A DNA stretch of 64,000 nucleotides, from contig NC_134416.1 of assembly GCF_030867145.1 (NCBI RefSeq), positions 18,295,514-18,359,513 of the forward strand. Direction: 5' to 3'. Numbering within the stretch: the stretch's first letter is position 1; the number at the start of each line of letters is the position of its first letter. Both the position numbers and the translations under genes were made by a program. The stretch comes from Opisthocomus hoazin (lineage: Eukaryota; Chordata; Aves; Opisthocomiformes; Opisthocomidae). Positions 1-12,464 of this stretch are shown in pieces. Under the pieces are notes generated by a model. That model saw only the letters and a program-made list of their open reading frames with translations. It did no database searches and was not told where the DNA came from.

Positions 1-1384
1 AGGTGGAATGTGAAACATTTTTAGCAGATTACTGCAATTTCAAACTGTTGATTCAATGGCAAAATTAATACAAGTGATTTTTTAAAAAAATTTACTACTA
101 CCAAAGTTTTTGTGAAGCTCTTCAAGTGACACAAAAAATAAATATGACTTGACCACAAAATCCTGTTTATCTGTACATTTTATAAAAATGTTTTAAAGAA
201 AATATTTTTTTTCTGAAGGGAAAAGGCAATAATAGCACATTGTTCTTTCTTTACTATTTTCCACTAATTTTCTGTTCTCGCAGGCTTTATAGTAGTTAAT
301 GCCATGTTTAAAAGATGTCTTTCAGTTTTTAAAGACCAAAGCTCAACTGTGCTTTTTCATACCACATTACTCATTGATAGGCATCTACTACAAAAGAGAG
401 AAAAAGTATTTGTGCTTCATATCTGTCTACAACATTTAAAAAAAAAAATTTACTGCTCCATTTAGTGGGAGCCTATTTGTTTCACTGTCATCAAAATTGG
501 CAACAAAAATATTTCTAGTGTAGAAAGAGAAATAATAACTAAACCAATCAAATCTGGAAAGAAACAGGTAAGAAATAGTCCTGAGTTATGTGATATTCAC
601 AGAAGCTTAGCTTATTGTGGTTTATTTTTTTTCTATATGAACGATTTTTATTTTGGTTTAATTTTTTCAAATATTATGGAACAGGCTTCTCAGACACCAC
701 ACACATAAAAAAGGGTCATCAAATTCTATAGACAATGGCTGCTCGATCCCTTATACCACAAGTACAAGATGTGGGGCAAACAGGGTTTGGTGTATTCAAA
801 AACACTTTCAGACTTACTTTAGTGTTCTGTAGGAGATAAATAATTTTTCTGGTCTCCCTTAAGGTTTCCCACTGCATCTGCTAAATTGCACCATATTTTG
901 CTGAATGTCACAGAAAAGTGAAATAAATTAAGAAAAGATGCAAAACAAACACACACAAAAAAAACACCAAAGCCAAACATCCTTCATGTTTGATGGTTCC
1001 TGCTTTCATAGCATAACACTTGGAGTTTCATAAAAGCACAAAACAAGACAGGGAGATGTACCATCTTCCTGAAGTGTTTCCTTCAACACCTGTTCATAGG
1101 ACACATTGAATCAGTTTCAGCAAAAGAAGAGAAAGACCTACACAGGAGTAGAGACATTTAAGGCAGCTTGCTCAAAAGTTGTTCCATGACCTGAATTTAG
1201 AAATATTTCAGCAATTATACAAATTCACATTAAATTTTTAAATGTCACACATTGCCGGTTAGAAACATTTTTTTTTTTGTAAAAGAAAATATTTTTCTGA
1301 AACAAATTTCAGAGGACTTGTCAGAGTGTTGAAAATCCTATCAGACTTGCTCGTATTTGAGACTAACTCCACAGTTTCTCACAG
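1..1384. other. AT-rich DNA without recognisable genes
   Basis: No open frame, RNA gene or repeat that I can name is visible. Short poly-A and poly-T runs are scattered through it. It ends where the 3' end of a minus-strand CR1 begins. Confidence 0.6.
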
Positions 1385-1607
1385 TCATAGAATGATAAAA
1401 TGCTAAGAGTTGGAATGGACCTTAAAGATCATCTGGTTGCAACCCCCTTGCCATGAGCAGGGACGCCTTCCACTAGACCAGGTTGCTCAGAGCTCCATCC
1501 AAACTGGCCTTGAACACTGCCAGGGAGGGGGCAGCCACAGCTTCTCTGGGCAACCTGTCCCAGTGTTTCACCACCCTCATGGTGAAGAATTTCTTCCTAA
1601 TATCTAA

Positions 1608-2059
1608 TCAAAATCTATCCTCTTTTAGTTTAGAGCTGTTCCCCCTTGTCCTATCACAACACATCCTTGTGAAAAGTCCCTCTCCATCCTTCCTGTAGGC
1701 CCCCTTCATGTACTGGAAGGTTGCTATAAGGTCACCCTGGAGCCTTCTCTTCTCCAGGCTGAACAGCCCCAACTCCCTCAGCCTGTCCTTATAGGAAAGG
1801 TACTCCAGCCCTCTGATCATCTTCATGGCTCTCCTCTCGATCCGCCTCAACACATCCATCTCCTTCCTATGATGGAGGCTCCAGAGCTGGACAGAGTACT
1901 CCAGGTGGGGTCTCACCAGAGCAGAATAACGGGGCAGAATCACCTTCCTCAACATGCTAGACACGCTTTTCTTGATGCAGCCCAGTATCTGGTTTGCTTT
2001 CTGGGCTGCAAGTACACATTGCCGGCTCATGTTGAGCTTCTCATCCAGCAGTACCCCTA
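1608..2059 (-). pseudogene. CR1 ORF2 C-terminal fragment (post-RT region)
   Basis: An open minus-strand frame of about 150 codons continuing the CR1 ORF2 polyprotein after the RT catalytic core. It carries conserved CR1 blocks [35 protein letters not shown] and [19 protein letters not shown]. The RT catalytic motifs themselves are absent because they would lie further 5', beyond the truncation. The frame breaks near its 3' end and the 5' side runs into the inserted LTR, so no complete protein can be made. Confidence 0.8.
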
Positions 2060-2427
2060 TGGCAGCATGGCACAATAAGTTACAGCAGTCAAAAATCAAG
2101 CAAAAGAAAGCAAAAGAAAAGCAGACAGAAGCAGAAGCAGAAGTACTTTACTGAGTATCCATAACATTTTTATATTCCCTTGTCCCCCACCCCCAGAATC
2201 TCATTGGTGAGGGTCTCTTGGCCCGCGGTTCCTTTGTTCTTCTGATTGATCACCTCGCGTTGTTCACCTGACCTTCACGCTTGGCTAGGAGTTAGGGTCT
2301 TGCATCCTGTTTCTTTGTTCCTTTCCTCCTTTTCTTCAACCACAGCTGCACAATATTTTTTGCTCAAGGATATAGCTGAAATTCATCAAGATTGTCAAGG
2401 CCGCCTGTGGCCCAGCCAACTCCCACA
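2060..2427 (-). mobile_element. Solo LTR inserted in CR1
   Basis: A 368-bp non-CR1 block interrupts the CR1 copy. Read on the minus strand it starts TGTGGGAGTTGG and ends GCTGCCA, the TG...CA termini of a retroviral LTR. It contains a TATA-like element AATATAAAAA (plus coordinates 2167-2176), followed by purine and CTT-rich sequence before the 3' end. The CR1 target sequence seems imperfectly duplicated on the two sides (TACCCCTA at 2052-2059, TACTCCCA at 2428-2435, 6 of 8 identical), as expected after old retroviral integration. No internal retroviral sequence remains, so it is a solo LTR left by LTR-LTR recombination. The family is not identified; the TGTGGGA start resembles class II (ERVK-like) LTRs, which is an inference. 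Confidence 0.65.
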
Positions 2428-2625
2428 TACTCCCAATTCCTTTTTGTCAGGGCTGCTCTCGAGCCACTCTCCACTCAGCCTGTACTTGTGTTTGGAATTA
2501 CCCTGACCCACGTGCAGGACCTTGCACTTGGCCTTGTTGGACTTCATGTGGTTCACGCAGGCCCACATCTCCAGCCTGTCAAGGTCCCCCTGAATGGCAT
2601 CCCTTCCCTCCAGCATATCAACTTC

Positions 2626-3724
2626 AGCATGATTGCATTGAATTGTCTGAAAAATTAATTAAAGAGGATGGATTTTATTGGATCCTTTTCTGTAAAAATT
2701 AATTTTGTTATTGATTTTAAACACAGGCTGGAGTAAATCTTATATATTTAAGGAAACAAAGATGTCAAAGCCAATTTTACAGAGACTCAGGTCAAAAGTC
2801 ACTAGTGCCTCCTGGTTGCCATGTGTTGCCTCCTAGGTTTAGGATGTTTATGTTTGTACCTTTATATGACTTCAGAAGGGTTATCTCCATGAAATGCCTA
2901 CGAATTCTAAACTTCCAACTGGTGAAAAAAAATATTCCTTTCATTTACTTACATAATACCTGGCTGCCGTAACAAAGCAATTTCAGTTATTTATCTGGCC
3001 AATATCACTGGAAAGATACCTTTTTAGCTGTCCAATTTTGAGATTTATTTGGGTCAAAGTATATTTTGAAAATATAGTTTCAACATATTTTAATAAGCTA
3101 TTTAAGTTCTGAGCCACATCTTCAGAAAATCCTACCTTTGAAAGACTAAATTTAAAGATTGCATGCTAAAGCTCAGAAAAATGTGCAAGAAAGGCTAAAG
3201 AAAGGATAAAGGTAAGGAAAGTAACAAAAATACAAAGAGAAATGGTAATGGAATGGCAATAAATGACAGAAATAAAATAAGATTATATATATGTGTATAT
3301 ATGTACAAAAATACATTCTGCTATAAGACGATGGAAGCAGAAGGGAGAAATGGAAGAATTAAAAAAAGGAAAAATTAATGAAAATGAAGTAGCCATCAGA
3401 AGACAATAAAACACAGCAGAAATAGTATTCTACTAGGTATAGTAAAGTGAGCAGGTTTCAGAAGCACAGCTGAGTGTCACGGGAAGTAAATAAGAATGCA
3501 AAATTATAACTTAAGGTGCTGAAACAATAAGCAACCTTTTATATCAAAGCTCACACTTCTCAGAAACATCTGTACCTGGCTGAGGTATCAGAGAAATGGT
3601 ATGTATAATATTTGCATTCCTGGGGTGCATGTTGATCTTAGTCACAATTCATAGGTATTTTAATTTGGTATCCTTGAGTTTTTTATACCTCAGGGATAAA
3701 ACTTCTGTACTAAGCCTGATGTAT
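2626..3724. other. AT-rich DNA without recognisable genes
   Basis: No supported gene. A short TA/TG-rich run (TATATATATGTGTATATATG, about 3285-3305) is the only simple repeat. Confidence 0.55.
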
Positions 3725-4016
3725 CGGGGTGCTGATCTCTTCTCCCTGGTATGCAGTGACAGGATGTGTGGGAATTGTTCAAAGCTGCACAATGTGATGA
3801 TTAAACCAGTTGTTAGGAAGCATTTCTTTACTGAGAGGGTGGTCAAACACTGGAACAGTCTTCCTAGAGAGGTGGTCGATGCCCCAAGCCTGGTTTAAGA
3901 GGCATTTGGACAATGCCCTTAATAACATGCTTTAATGTGATCAGCCCTGAACTGGTCAGACAGTTGGACTAGGTGACTGTTGTAGGTTCCTTCCAACTGA
4001 AATAGTCTATCCTAAG
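3725..4016 (+). mobile_element. Old CR1 LINE 3' fragment
   Basis: A plus-strand CR1 3' end. The reading TERVVKHWNSLPREVVDAPSLV (about 3827-3898) is the CR1 ORF2 terminus, and the downstream GGACTAGGTGACTG followed by GGTTCCTTCCAACTGAAATAG is the characteristic CR1 3' UTR and end. Frame breaks and low identity to the other copies mark it as one of the older CR1 insertions here. The 5' boundary is uncertain by several tens of bases. Confidence 0.75.
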
Positions 4017-7000
4017 TCCAAAGATTTTGAAGGGCTACCCAATTATTCAGCAAAACCTGCATACTGTTGTTCTAATTTCAGGTTGTTGAAACTAAACTAA
4101 TACAAATATTGTATGAATACTGGCTTTTTTATTAAAATAGTGTCTGTGGTGGTCTCCAGCAAGTGGTTGCTTTTATGTTTTGTAGTAATCCCCATACTCA
4201 ACTGAAAAAACTCCATCAAACAATTTTCAAAAATCATCCCCTTTTTTCAGGTTTTCTGACTTTGCAAAGAAAGCAAGTACATATTTCATACATACAACTT
4301 CACATTTCTGTTAATTTAATAACGGAAAAGAACAGAAGAATGAATGAACAGTTGAATGTCCTTCTTCATTTTCTCTTCCCCTTAAAAAATTATACCAAGC
4401 TTCCTGAATGTGTTTTCAGAAAAGTATTTCAAATAATTTGCATATGGCAATAGAACACAGAAAAAAAATTTTCCTTGGTTTTTAACATGTAGTAATTGTA
4501 ACCATATTATATGCTATGAAGCATTCCTTTCCATGTTGCTGTTGTTTTACCTTCTAAGTGGTTCCTTGAATTTTGTTCAAGCCACTGAGGAATCAAAATA
4601 CAACTCTAGCTAATCTTTGAAACTCACATGGAACGGCTGGTAATGACATCTGGATTTATGCTTTTGAATAGTGGGCTATTTTCACAAATTACCTTCAAAT
4701 TCCTTCACAAAGAGACAAACATTTCAAGTCCTATCTCTTTGACAAGCAGAATGGCTCACTGAGAACATTGTATTAACCCCTCTTAAATTAAGCTCTGCCA
4801 TTTGTGAGTCTTGGAATTGCTTTTAGGGAAGGGAAGTCCATAACCAACATTGTGTTGTGTGAAACAGCAATTTAACGAAAAAAGTTAGATATTTTGAAGG
4901 TAGGTGAAAGAAGCACCACTTAGTGAGCTTTCTGAAGTAAATATAGAACAGCTTGAATGCAACAGGAAAAGCTGAACATATTTTAAGAGAAATCTATGTT
5001 TTTGCAACATAACTGCAGAGAAGAAAAAAGGAAAACAAGTTTGGTGTTTTTTTGGAAGGATTCATTTTGCCTTTTTTACATTTGTCAGTGTGGTTTAAAT
5101 AAAGGTTCGGGAAATGGAATATTGCAGAAATTGAATATATTAAAGGCTTCTAATGATTTTCATTATATAATCTTGTGGTACATGTTAGGTTCTGCAGAGG
5201 TTTGGAAAATGGATTTACTAGGAAAATATATGTAGGGCTATTTCTTTTTTTCTTAAATGGATGGATTCTATTGGATGATAAATAAATAAAATAAATTTTT
5301 GCTTTGATAATGATGAAACCATTCATTTCCTTTATTTTAGGCTAGGGGTTTTCTTTCAATATAAATGACTAGGGTTCAAATTCAGGAAGGAGTCTTCTGA
5401 AGTAATTTGTGCTGCCCTGTGCTTATCACTACCCACATTCTGAAGTACTTTGCTGATGGGAGACCCAAAAGTCTCATTAAAAGTTTAGGGAAGTCTTGGA
5501 TCATAACCACAGCTGACAGAGTAGCTCCATAATGGATGGATTTTCATAGGAATTGAGTTATTATCCAGCCAACCCATACCCCACTAACAGAAATCTAGAC
5601 CACAGAATTATATATTGCAAATTGTAAGAGCTAGGCTTCCTTTGTATTACAAGCACAGAAGGAAGGAAAAGTGGCTGCTTATTTCTTGCTTTATTTTATC
5701 TTTTTTTTTTTTCAGAAACTATGTAAAAATGAAGAAAATTGTCCTTATATTAGAAATTCTGTCTTAGATCTAGCCTCATTTCACCTAATTTCAGACATAT
5801 TAGTTAGGAACTTGAGGACCATAAGCACCTTTTATAATATTTGAAGAAGTTTTACCTTACACAGAGTGGTACAACTCTCACCCCCACCCCAAGGCTGATT
5901 GCATATCCGAAATGCATCCTTACATGCACTTGACCATACGATATACTTCTAAGTCTCAGTGAATTTAAATTTCGTAATTACATAACTTGATTTTCTATTG
6001 TCTACAGACCAAAGGTAATCTGAAATGCGGTTGCACAAAGCATCATAACATCATACCAAAATAAAAGAGTATAATATACTCACTTTACCTAGGATAGTTA
6101 CAATACGGCAAATAAATGCACAGGCTGTCTCACACTGGTGTACAAGTGGGTTGTGGGTTGTGAATTTCATTTAAAAAATTTACAAATAAGAATGAAAGAA
6201 GAGTCAATATTCTGAACAACTTGATACAGAAGACCTTAACGTACTATTGAATTCCAGACTCACTCCCCCAAACCCTATAAAAAGTAGCCTTTTTTGTATC
6301 ACAAGATTATTATAATTTTGAGAAAAATACCTAAAATCTAAAACTATGTGCATATAATACTCCTATTAAAAAGTGTCAGCATTAATGTTTAAGAGAAAGA
6401 TATGTTGGGATCAGATGTCTGGCATATTGTGGAATTATAGATTGCCTATGAACTACCAAGTAGCTCACTTCTGCCCTCTGTATACAAGGGCAAATCCCAC
6501 AGAATAGCTGTAGTATATTTTAAAGGGATATATATGTCCCAGAGAATGACTGTTGACCCCTAAAATGTATTAAATATTTTAAAAAGTGATTTAAGAAAAG
6601 ATAAAATGAGTTTGCATCCATTAATGCTTTACCTGATTAATTAACACTGTGTCAAGCTACAAGACAATAATAAAATTACTTTAGAAGATAACAGTATTTT
6701 GCATTTTATAAATTGTTTTTTTTAAGATTAAACAAAAAATATTACATAGTCTATCCCAAAAGTAGACTCGGATTTAGTCCCTTGTACTTAAAGGAATATA
6801 CTATTGAATCTAAGGAGAGTTTTAACTGATACCTTTGGAAGAACTTGGCCCAAGTTATACATAATTTTGCTCTTTTCCTTTCATTGCTAAAGCACAAACT
6901 CTGGGTGACTTGAGAACAGGACATGAAGGCATTTATAATTTAATTAAGGAACTAAAATGTAACAATAAGTAAAATATATCTGTAACAGAAGCCTCATTTT

Positions 7001-7405
7001 GCAGGTGGCTTATAACTTCCAGATACAATCTAGAAAAACCCTTCTGCATGCAAACCTCAATCTGTCTTGGCATACTTCTCAAATTTTTATTCAATCTTTG
7101 AAAAAACATCTTTTTTGCTGGTTAAATTGTAAAGACTTTTATGAGCAAAGAAATGTAAACTAGCTCAGTAAAGCTAAAGTCTTAGCTGATCATTCTTTTT
7201 CTTCTTTGGACAGCTGAGTAGTGTCCTAATAATACTCTGACTTCTTTTCTCCCCCCCTGGTATAGGTGGTGGCTGAAATCAGATGTAGAAAAATATCACC
7301 ACATTCATGTACATTCAAAGCATACATTCAGAGTATACGTAGAGGACAAGGACCACAGTGAAATCAAGACTTCTTGACTGCTACGTACTGTGAATTGACC
7401 ACTTT
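4017..7405. other. AT-rich DNA without recognisable genes
   Basis: More than 3 kb of AT-rich sequence with only short chance open frames and a few homopolymer runs (for example T-rich 5698-5712). No retroelement or RNA gene was recognised. Confidence 0.55.
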
Positions 7406-9552
7406 CACAGAATCACAGAATCACAGAATCACAGAATAGTAGGGGTTGGAAGGGACCTCTGTGGGTCATCTAGTCCAACCCCCCTGCATAAGCAGGGTCA
7501 CCTACAGCAGGCTGCACAGCACCTTGTCCAGGCGGGTCTTGAATATCTCCAGAGAAGGAGACTCCACAACCTCCCTGGGCAGCCTGTTCCAGTGCTCCGT
7601 CACCCTCAGAGAGAAGAAGTTCCTCCTCATGTTCAGACGGAACTTCCTGTGCCTCAGTTTGTGCCCATTACCCCTTGTCCTGTCACTGGGCACCACTGAA
7701 AAGAGCTTGGCCCCATCCTCCTGACACCCACCCTTCAGATATTTGTAGGCATTTATAAGGTCCCCTCGCAGCCTTCTCTTCTTCAGGCTGAACAAGCCCA
7801 GTTCCCTCAACCTCTCCTCGTAGTGGAGATGCTCCAGTCCCCTCACCATCCTTGTAGCCCTCCGCTGGACTCTCTCCAGTAGCTCTTCATCCTTCTTGAA
7901 CTGGGGAGCCCAGAACTGGACACAGTACTCCAGATGAGGCCTCACCAGGGTAGTGTAGAGGGGAAGGAGAACCTCCCTTGTCCTGCTGGCCACACTCTTC
8001 TTGATGCACCCCAGGATCCCATTGGCCTTCTTGGCAGCCAGGGCACACTGCTGGCTCATAGTTAACCTGTCGTCCACCAGGACACCCAGGTCCCTCTCCG
8101 CAGAGCTGCTCTCCAGCAGGTCCACCCCAAGCCTGTACTGGTGCATGAGGTTGTTCCTCCCCAGGTGCAGGACCCTGCACTTGCCCTTGTTGAACCTCAT
8201 CAGGTTCCTCTCTGCCCAGCTCTCCAGCCTATCCAGGTCACGCTGAATGGCAGCACAGCCTTCCAGTGTATCTACCACACCTCCCAGTTTGGTGTCGTCA
8301 GCAAACTTGCTGAGGGTACATTCTAACTCTTCATCCAGGTCGTTGATGAAGAAGTTAAACAAGACTGGGCCCAGTACTGACCCCTGAGGGACACCACTTG
8401 TCACCAGCCTCCAACTAGACTCAGCGCCGCTGATGACAACCCTCTGAGTTCTGCCATTCAGCCAGTTCTCTATCCACTTCACCGACCACTCATCCAACCC
8501 ACACTTCCTCAGCTTCCCCAGGAGGATATCATGGGAGACTGTGTCGAAAGCCTTGCTGAAGTCAAGGTAGATAACATCCACAGCTCTCCCTTCGTCTACC
8601 CAGCCAGTCATGTCATCATAGAAAGCTATCAGGTTGGTCAGGCATGATTTCCCCTTGGTGAATCCATGCTGACTACTCCTGATAACCTTCTTTTCTTCCA
8701 CTTGCTTGATGATGGCCTCCAGGATAAGCTGCTCCATCACCTTTCCTGGGATGGAGGTGAGGCTGACCGGCCTGTAGTTCCCTGGGTCCTCCTTCTTGCC
8801 CTTTTTGAAGATTGGAGTGACATTGGCCTTTCTCCAGTCCTCGGGCACCTCTCCAGTCCTCCAGGACCTCTCAAAGATGATGGAGAGTGGCTCAGCAATG
8901 ACATCCGCCAGCTCCCTCAGCACTCGTGGGTGCATTCCGTCGGGGCCCATGGATTTGTGGACATCCAGATCGCTTAAGCGATCCCTCACACAGTCCTCCT
9001 CGACCAAGGGAAAGTCGTGCTCTTTGTAGGCTTCTTCTCTTACCTCCGGGGCCTGGGATTCCTGAGGGCCAGTCTTAGCACTGAAGACTGAAGCAAAGAA
9101 GGCATTCAGTAGCTCTGCCTTCTCCGCATCCTCCGTCACCAGGACACCCGCCTCATTCAGCAGCGGCCCCACGTTGTCCCTAGCCTTCCTTTTGCTGCTG
9201 ATGTAGTTGAAGAAGCCCTTCTTGTTGTTTTTGACATCCCTTGCCAGCTTCAATTCCAGGTGAGCCTTGGCCTTCCTCGTCGCATCCCTGCATGCTCTCA
9301 CTACGTTTCTGTACTCTTCCCAAGTGGCCTGTCCCTCTTTCCACATGCCATGGACCTTTCTCTTCTGCCTGATCTCCGCTAGAAGCTCCTTGTTTAACCA
9401 TGCAGGTCTCCTGCCTCCTTTGCTAAATTTCTTTCTCAGGGGGATGCATTGCTCCTGTGCATGGAAGAAGTGTTGTTTAAAAAGCGACCAGCACTCATGG
9501 ACCCCCCTGCCTTCGAGAGCCCTGGCCCACGGGATTCCTCCCATTTCATTTA
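7406..9552 (-). mobile_element. Long CR1 LINE with intact partial ORF2
   Basis: A 2.1-kb minus-strand CR1 whose 3' terminus at the left carries four tandem CACAGAAT octamers (7406-7438), the normal CR1 tail. It covers the 3' UTR and about 680 uninterrupted ORF2 codons. The 5' end is truncated at about 9552, so the ORF2 endonuclease domain, ORF1 and 5' UTR are missing. It has little visible decay and is the best-preserved CR1 coding copy in the window. CR1 elements usually lack target-site duplications and none is seen. Confidence 0.95.
7502..9544 (-). CDS. CR1 ORF2 fragment: reverse transcriptase, 680 aa open frame
   Basis: Non-LTR retrotransposon reverse transcriptase, which copies its own RNA at a nicked chromosomal target. 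The first roughly 180 residues are the linker between the missing endonuclease and the RT. RT motifs are in order: [17 protein letters not shown] near 289-305, motif [11 protein letters not shown] with catalytic Asp at about 328, motif [12 protein letters not shown] at about 383-393, and motif C FADD at 414-417 holding the two catalytic aspartates. After it come the conserved CR1 C-terminal blocks [11 protein letters not shown] (about 535-545) and [20 protein letters not shown] before the stop. The first Met is simply the first ATG after truncation, not a native start. No stop or frameshift interrupts it, which suggests a recent insertion. Without endonuclease and promoter it is not expected to be mobile. 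Confidence 0.85.
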   Translation of the reverse strand: MGGIPWARALEGRGVHECWSLFKQHFFHAQEQCIPLRKKFSKGGRRPAWLNKELLAEIRQKRKVHGMWKEGQATWEEYRNVVRACRDATRKAKAHLELKLARDVKNNKKGFFNYISSKRKARDNVGPLLNEAGVLVTEDAEKAELLNAFFASVFSAKTGPQESQAPEVREEAYKEHDFPLVEEDCVRDRLSDLDVHKSMGPDGMHPRVLRELADVIAEPLSIIFERSWRTGEVPEDWRKANVTPIFKKGKKEDPGNYRPVSLTSIPGKVMEQLILEAIIKQVEEKKVIRSSQHGFTKGKSCLTNLIAFYDDMTGWVDEGRAVDVIYLDFSKAFDTVSHDILLGKLRKCGLDEWSVKWIENWLNGRTQRVVISGAESSWRLVTSGVPQGSVLGPVLFNFFINDLDEELECTLSKFADDTKLGGVVDTLEGCAAIQRDLDRLESWAERNLMRFNKGKCRVLHLGRNNLMHQYRLGVDLLESSSAERDLGVLVDDRLTMSQQCALAAKKANGILGCIKKSVASRTREVLLPLYTTLVRPHLEYCVQFWAPQFKKDEELLERVQRRATRMVRGLEHLHYEERLRELGLFSLKKRRLRGDLINAYKYLKGGCQEDGAKLFSVVPSDRTRGNGHKLRHRKFRLNMRRNFFSLRVTEHWNRLPREVVESPSLEIFKTRLDKVLCSLL

Positions 9553-10917
9553 TGCTTTAAGCAATACGACTGTTTACGTAACCTTTATTGATTTCTACTG
9601 AATTTTCTATGAAGTGTTGCTTTGTAATTACTGTACTTGTGCTATAAATTCTGCATCATTGGTAGTGTATTGAAGATTTATCTGTTTTATAGCTTTCTTT
9701 ATTTTGTTCTTAGGGCTATAAAAAATTCTTCTCTACCTGTTAATTATCAAGAGTAAAGGAACTACAAAAAAAGAGGGACTAAATTAAAAAAATCTGTGCT
9801 TTTCAACATTTGCACTTTCAGTCTCAGCAGTTCACAGACTGGTGAAGTGAAGGAAGTAATGAATTTTATCTTAAAATAAAAACAAAATAAAAGCATTAAA
9901 TAATAATCAGGAGAAAAAACATCCAGCTCAACAATAAAGTTCAGCTCAACCTTGCACTTAGCCAAATACAGATATGTTTGTTGATTTATAATACAATTCA
10001 ACCATCAAACTATTCTGTGATTGACCAACTGCAAACTCCACACTGGAACACTGAGATAAATCACAATAGATTTTTATCCTACTTTGTCACCATTTTTTGT
10101 CTTTCTCTATTGCTTCATGCCTATCCTGCTTTTATTCTTATTGCCCATCTCTTTGATCTTAATTCATGTTCATAATGTAGATTTAGACCACTGTGGACTT
10201 CAAAAGCACAAACATTTCACTGAAGAAAAATATCTGGCATCAAATATAAGGCAAAAAATATAAAACACTCTTTCCCAAACAATGAAATTATGGTTGTACT
10301 GTACAAGAAGGTAGGGAGCACAAAAGTATAAACGGCCTTAAAAGGAGCCAGCAAAATGTACAGTAAGCATGTTCTCTAGCAACTATTACTATGATTGTTT
10401 AAGAAAAATTGGTGGTTAAGATATATCTGTAACAGTGATGTGTTAGGATTTCAGCTGGATCCATAAATCTGTGATTATCCTTGTATTATTTCTCTGCATG
10501 ATGTTAGGCTGGAGATAGTTTTCTAGGCATATTTGTTAAACTATTGAAAACAAGTCTCCCGTAATCTCTGCTCCTGAAGCTGTGGGGTCATGGGTCAGTT
10601 CAGCTGATAGTAACTTCTTATTTTGTCTACTCAAGGTTACACCTATATGACTCTGTATATACTTCACTTTCTTTGTTCTCAGCCTTTGGCCCTGTTGTGT
10701 TCAAGGGTTAAAGGATTTCAGGGAGACTGGCAAGTGGCAAGGGGGGAAAGTCCTCCCGTTGAGTCACAAGGTTCAGAGTGGACCCACTTGCTTGCTAAAC
10801 TTCTTCTCAGAGAAAGGAGCCTAGGTACAGCTGAATGCAGTCCTAGTCCCAGACTTCGTCAACAATTTATGTCCTAGGGGTTAAATATGCAGTCACTTAT
10901 AAGAGTCAACATTTGTC
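9553..10917. other. AT-rich DNA without recognisable genes
   Basis: No gene recognised. The stretch about 10660-10880 is less AT-rich than its surroundings and directly adjoins an LTR, so it could be old ERV-related sequence, but nothing diagnostic is visible. Confidence 0.45.
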
Positions 10918-11625
10918 TGTCAGAACCCTCCCAGGGACTTTCACTGAAACAGTTTCACGAACTTGAAACTATAGGTAATTTATTCAAGCATCAGGTATCA
11001 CAGATTCAGGGTTGTGATTTATAAATAAACTATCTACAAAAAGAGCTAAAGTTAATAGTTCAGCGCTTTAGTTAATAATATTTTCCCAGGCATATTTCTG
11101 ACAAAGTCAGAGGCATGATTCTTACCAAAAGGCATCCCTTCTTGGGAGGAAGAGAGGTCCAGTCCAGGCCCATTGACTTGTCTGTCAAGAAAGGTTTTTG
11201 TTTGACTCCTCCTGCAAATGAGGGTTTTCAAGTGCAAATTTTTATACCTTTGAAAAATCTTTGGCAGATCTTGGCGAAGTAGGACTAAGTCAATATCTGT
11301 GTTTCGATTGGGTCTTGGTATAGCATGTTGTGTCATCAGAAGCAGGACTCAGTGGTTTGGCATGCCCTTGAGGTGGGGAGCTTAGCATGTGTTTACAGCG
11401 GCCTTCTGGTTTTTAACTGAAGCAACATCTGGCTATGCAATCTTCATTGCGCTGTAAGTGTCACACAGTTGATCTGAGTGTTGATCCATCACCCCTTACT
11501 TGTGTCTGATAAGAAAAGCTAAGCTCATTGTTCAAGTCAACCACCCCCTTTTGTTAGCTCTTCAGTGCTTGGCACACAAGTCCGAGCAAGTCCTCCTCCA
11601 GCATCGACAAGTCCAGCATGGGGCA
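10918..11625 (-). mobile_element. Solo LTR, about 708 bp
   Basis: Read on the minus strand this block begins TGCCCCATGCTGG and ends GGGTTCTGACA (TG...CA). It carries a TATA box GGTATAAAAA (plus 11239-11248) and, about 255 bp downstream, a polyadenylation signal AATAAA (plus 10979-10984), giving a U3-R-U5 order that fits a minus-strand LTR. The flanks TTGTC (10913-10917) and TTGAC (11626-11630) could be a 5-bp target duplication with one mismatch. An alternative start at TGTGGGTC would extend the right end to 11635. No gag, pol or env sequence adjoins it, so it is probably a solo LTR. The family is not identified; the size and termini are compatible with avian ERVL-like LTRs. Confidence 0.6.
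11239..11248 (-). promoter_or_regulatory. TATA box of the solo LTR
   Basis: GGTATAAAAA on the minus strand, in the expected position upstream of the AATAAA at 10979-10984 within the LTR. Confidence 0.5.
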
Positions 11626-11635
11626 TTGACCCACA

Positions 11636-12464
11636 GGCCCTTACTCCAAAATAACTGCAGTTATTGAAATCTTGCTCTTCTATTCCTGAGCATATAGTGT
11701 TGCCTGTAGTTGGAAATGAACAATGGGGTCAGGGGACCTTTTTCTGATTTATTTAGTATGACAGTTTTTATGTAAGCAGAGAAAAAAATTCAGCCTAATC
11801 TTCACTAACAATAGCTGAATAAAAATTACGCAATTTTGTCCGTGTTCACTGTGTAAATGCTATGCACGGATAAACAGATAGATGATTTTGATTCTCTCTC
11901 TGGAAAAAAGTAGGATGAAATCTAAAAGGTATGGTATCCCTTCAATTCAGTTTGACATTTAAAAGATGAACAGATTTAGAAAGATTTGAAAATGGTGCTC
12001 TGTGTGTGGCAATTGACTTAACTTTTGTGATTAAATTGCTGTTCCATGCTTGTTCACAGGAGAAGTCATTAGTGACATTAGCTCCTAGTTAATGCAGTAT
12101 AGTTGTGCTTAGTTCATGACAGTTAGATTTGTGATGTGGGGAGATGAGCTAACCAAGACCTACAGCTGCAAAGCCAAACACGTATTTGTGTCTGTCCCTC
12201 AGCTTTAACTAACATACTTTTCTCTCTGGCACCAGCAGTCTTCCTTGTGAAGCCAAAGTACTTTGGCAGTTACAAAAGTTCTGATTGAAAGCTGAAACAA
12301 GCTTCGAGCATTTCTTAAATTAGCTTTTTAAAGTCATAGCCAAAATAGAACTCACTAACTTTTTAAACAGAAGAAAGCATATTCAATGACCTCATAGGAT
12401 CTTATTTCATAATGTTACTTCTCAACTATTTTAATATTCGCCATTGCCATGCTCAACACGACCT
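11636..12464. other. AT-rich DNA without recognisable genes
   Basis: No supported feature seen between the solo LTR and the next CR1. Confidence 0.5.

Larger units (their letters stand above)
1385..2625 (-). mobile_element. CR1 LINE, 5'-truncated, interrupted by an LTR
   Basis: A minus-strand CR1 retrotransposon fragment that aligns by eye to the 3' part of the copies at 37834-39439 and 7406-9552. Its 3' end lies at the left, just after the degenerate tail TCATAGAATGATAAAATG. The end of CR1 ORF2 (reverse transcriptase, connection and C-terminal region) is readable on the minus strand at about 1608-2059, with signatures such as [12 protein letters not shown] and [18 protein letters not shown]. 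The frame is lost before the usual ORF2 end. CR1 homology stops at about 2059, is interrupted by a solo LTR, and resumes at about 2428 through to about 2620 (read as [22 protein letters not shown]). It is 5' truncated, as most CR1 copies are, and was inactive even before the LTR landed. Confidence 0.9.

Noticed and set aside
7406..7438. CACAGAAT tandem octamers as a CRISPR-like or independent satellite array
   Set aside because: They are the normal 3' tail of CR1, found at the same place in each young copy.
8666..8977. 103-codon and similar frames opposite CR1 ORF2, repeated in each CR1 copy (also 16764-17075, 56837-57085)
   Set aside because: They are antisense shadows of the conserved CR1 ORF2 and recur only because the copies are alike.
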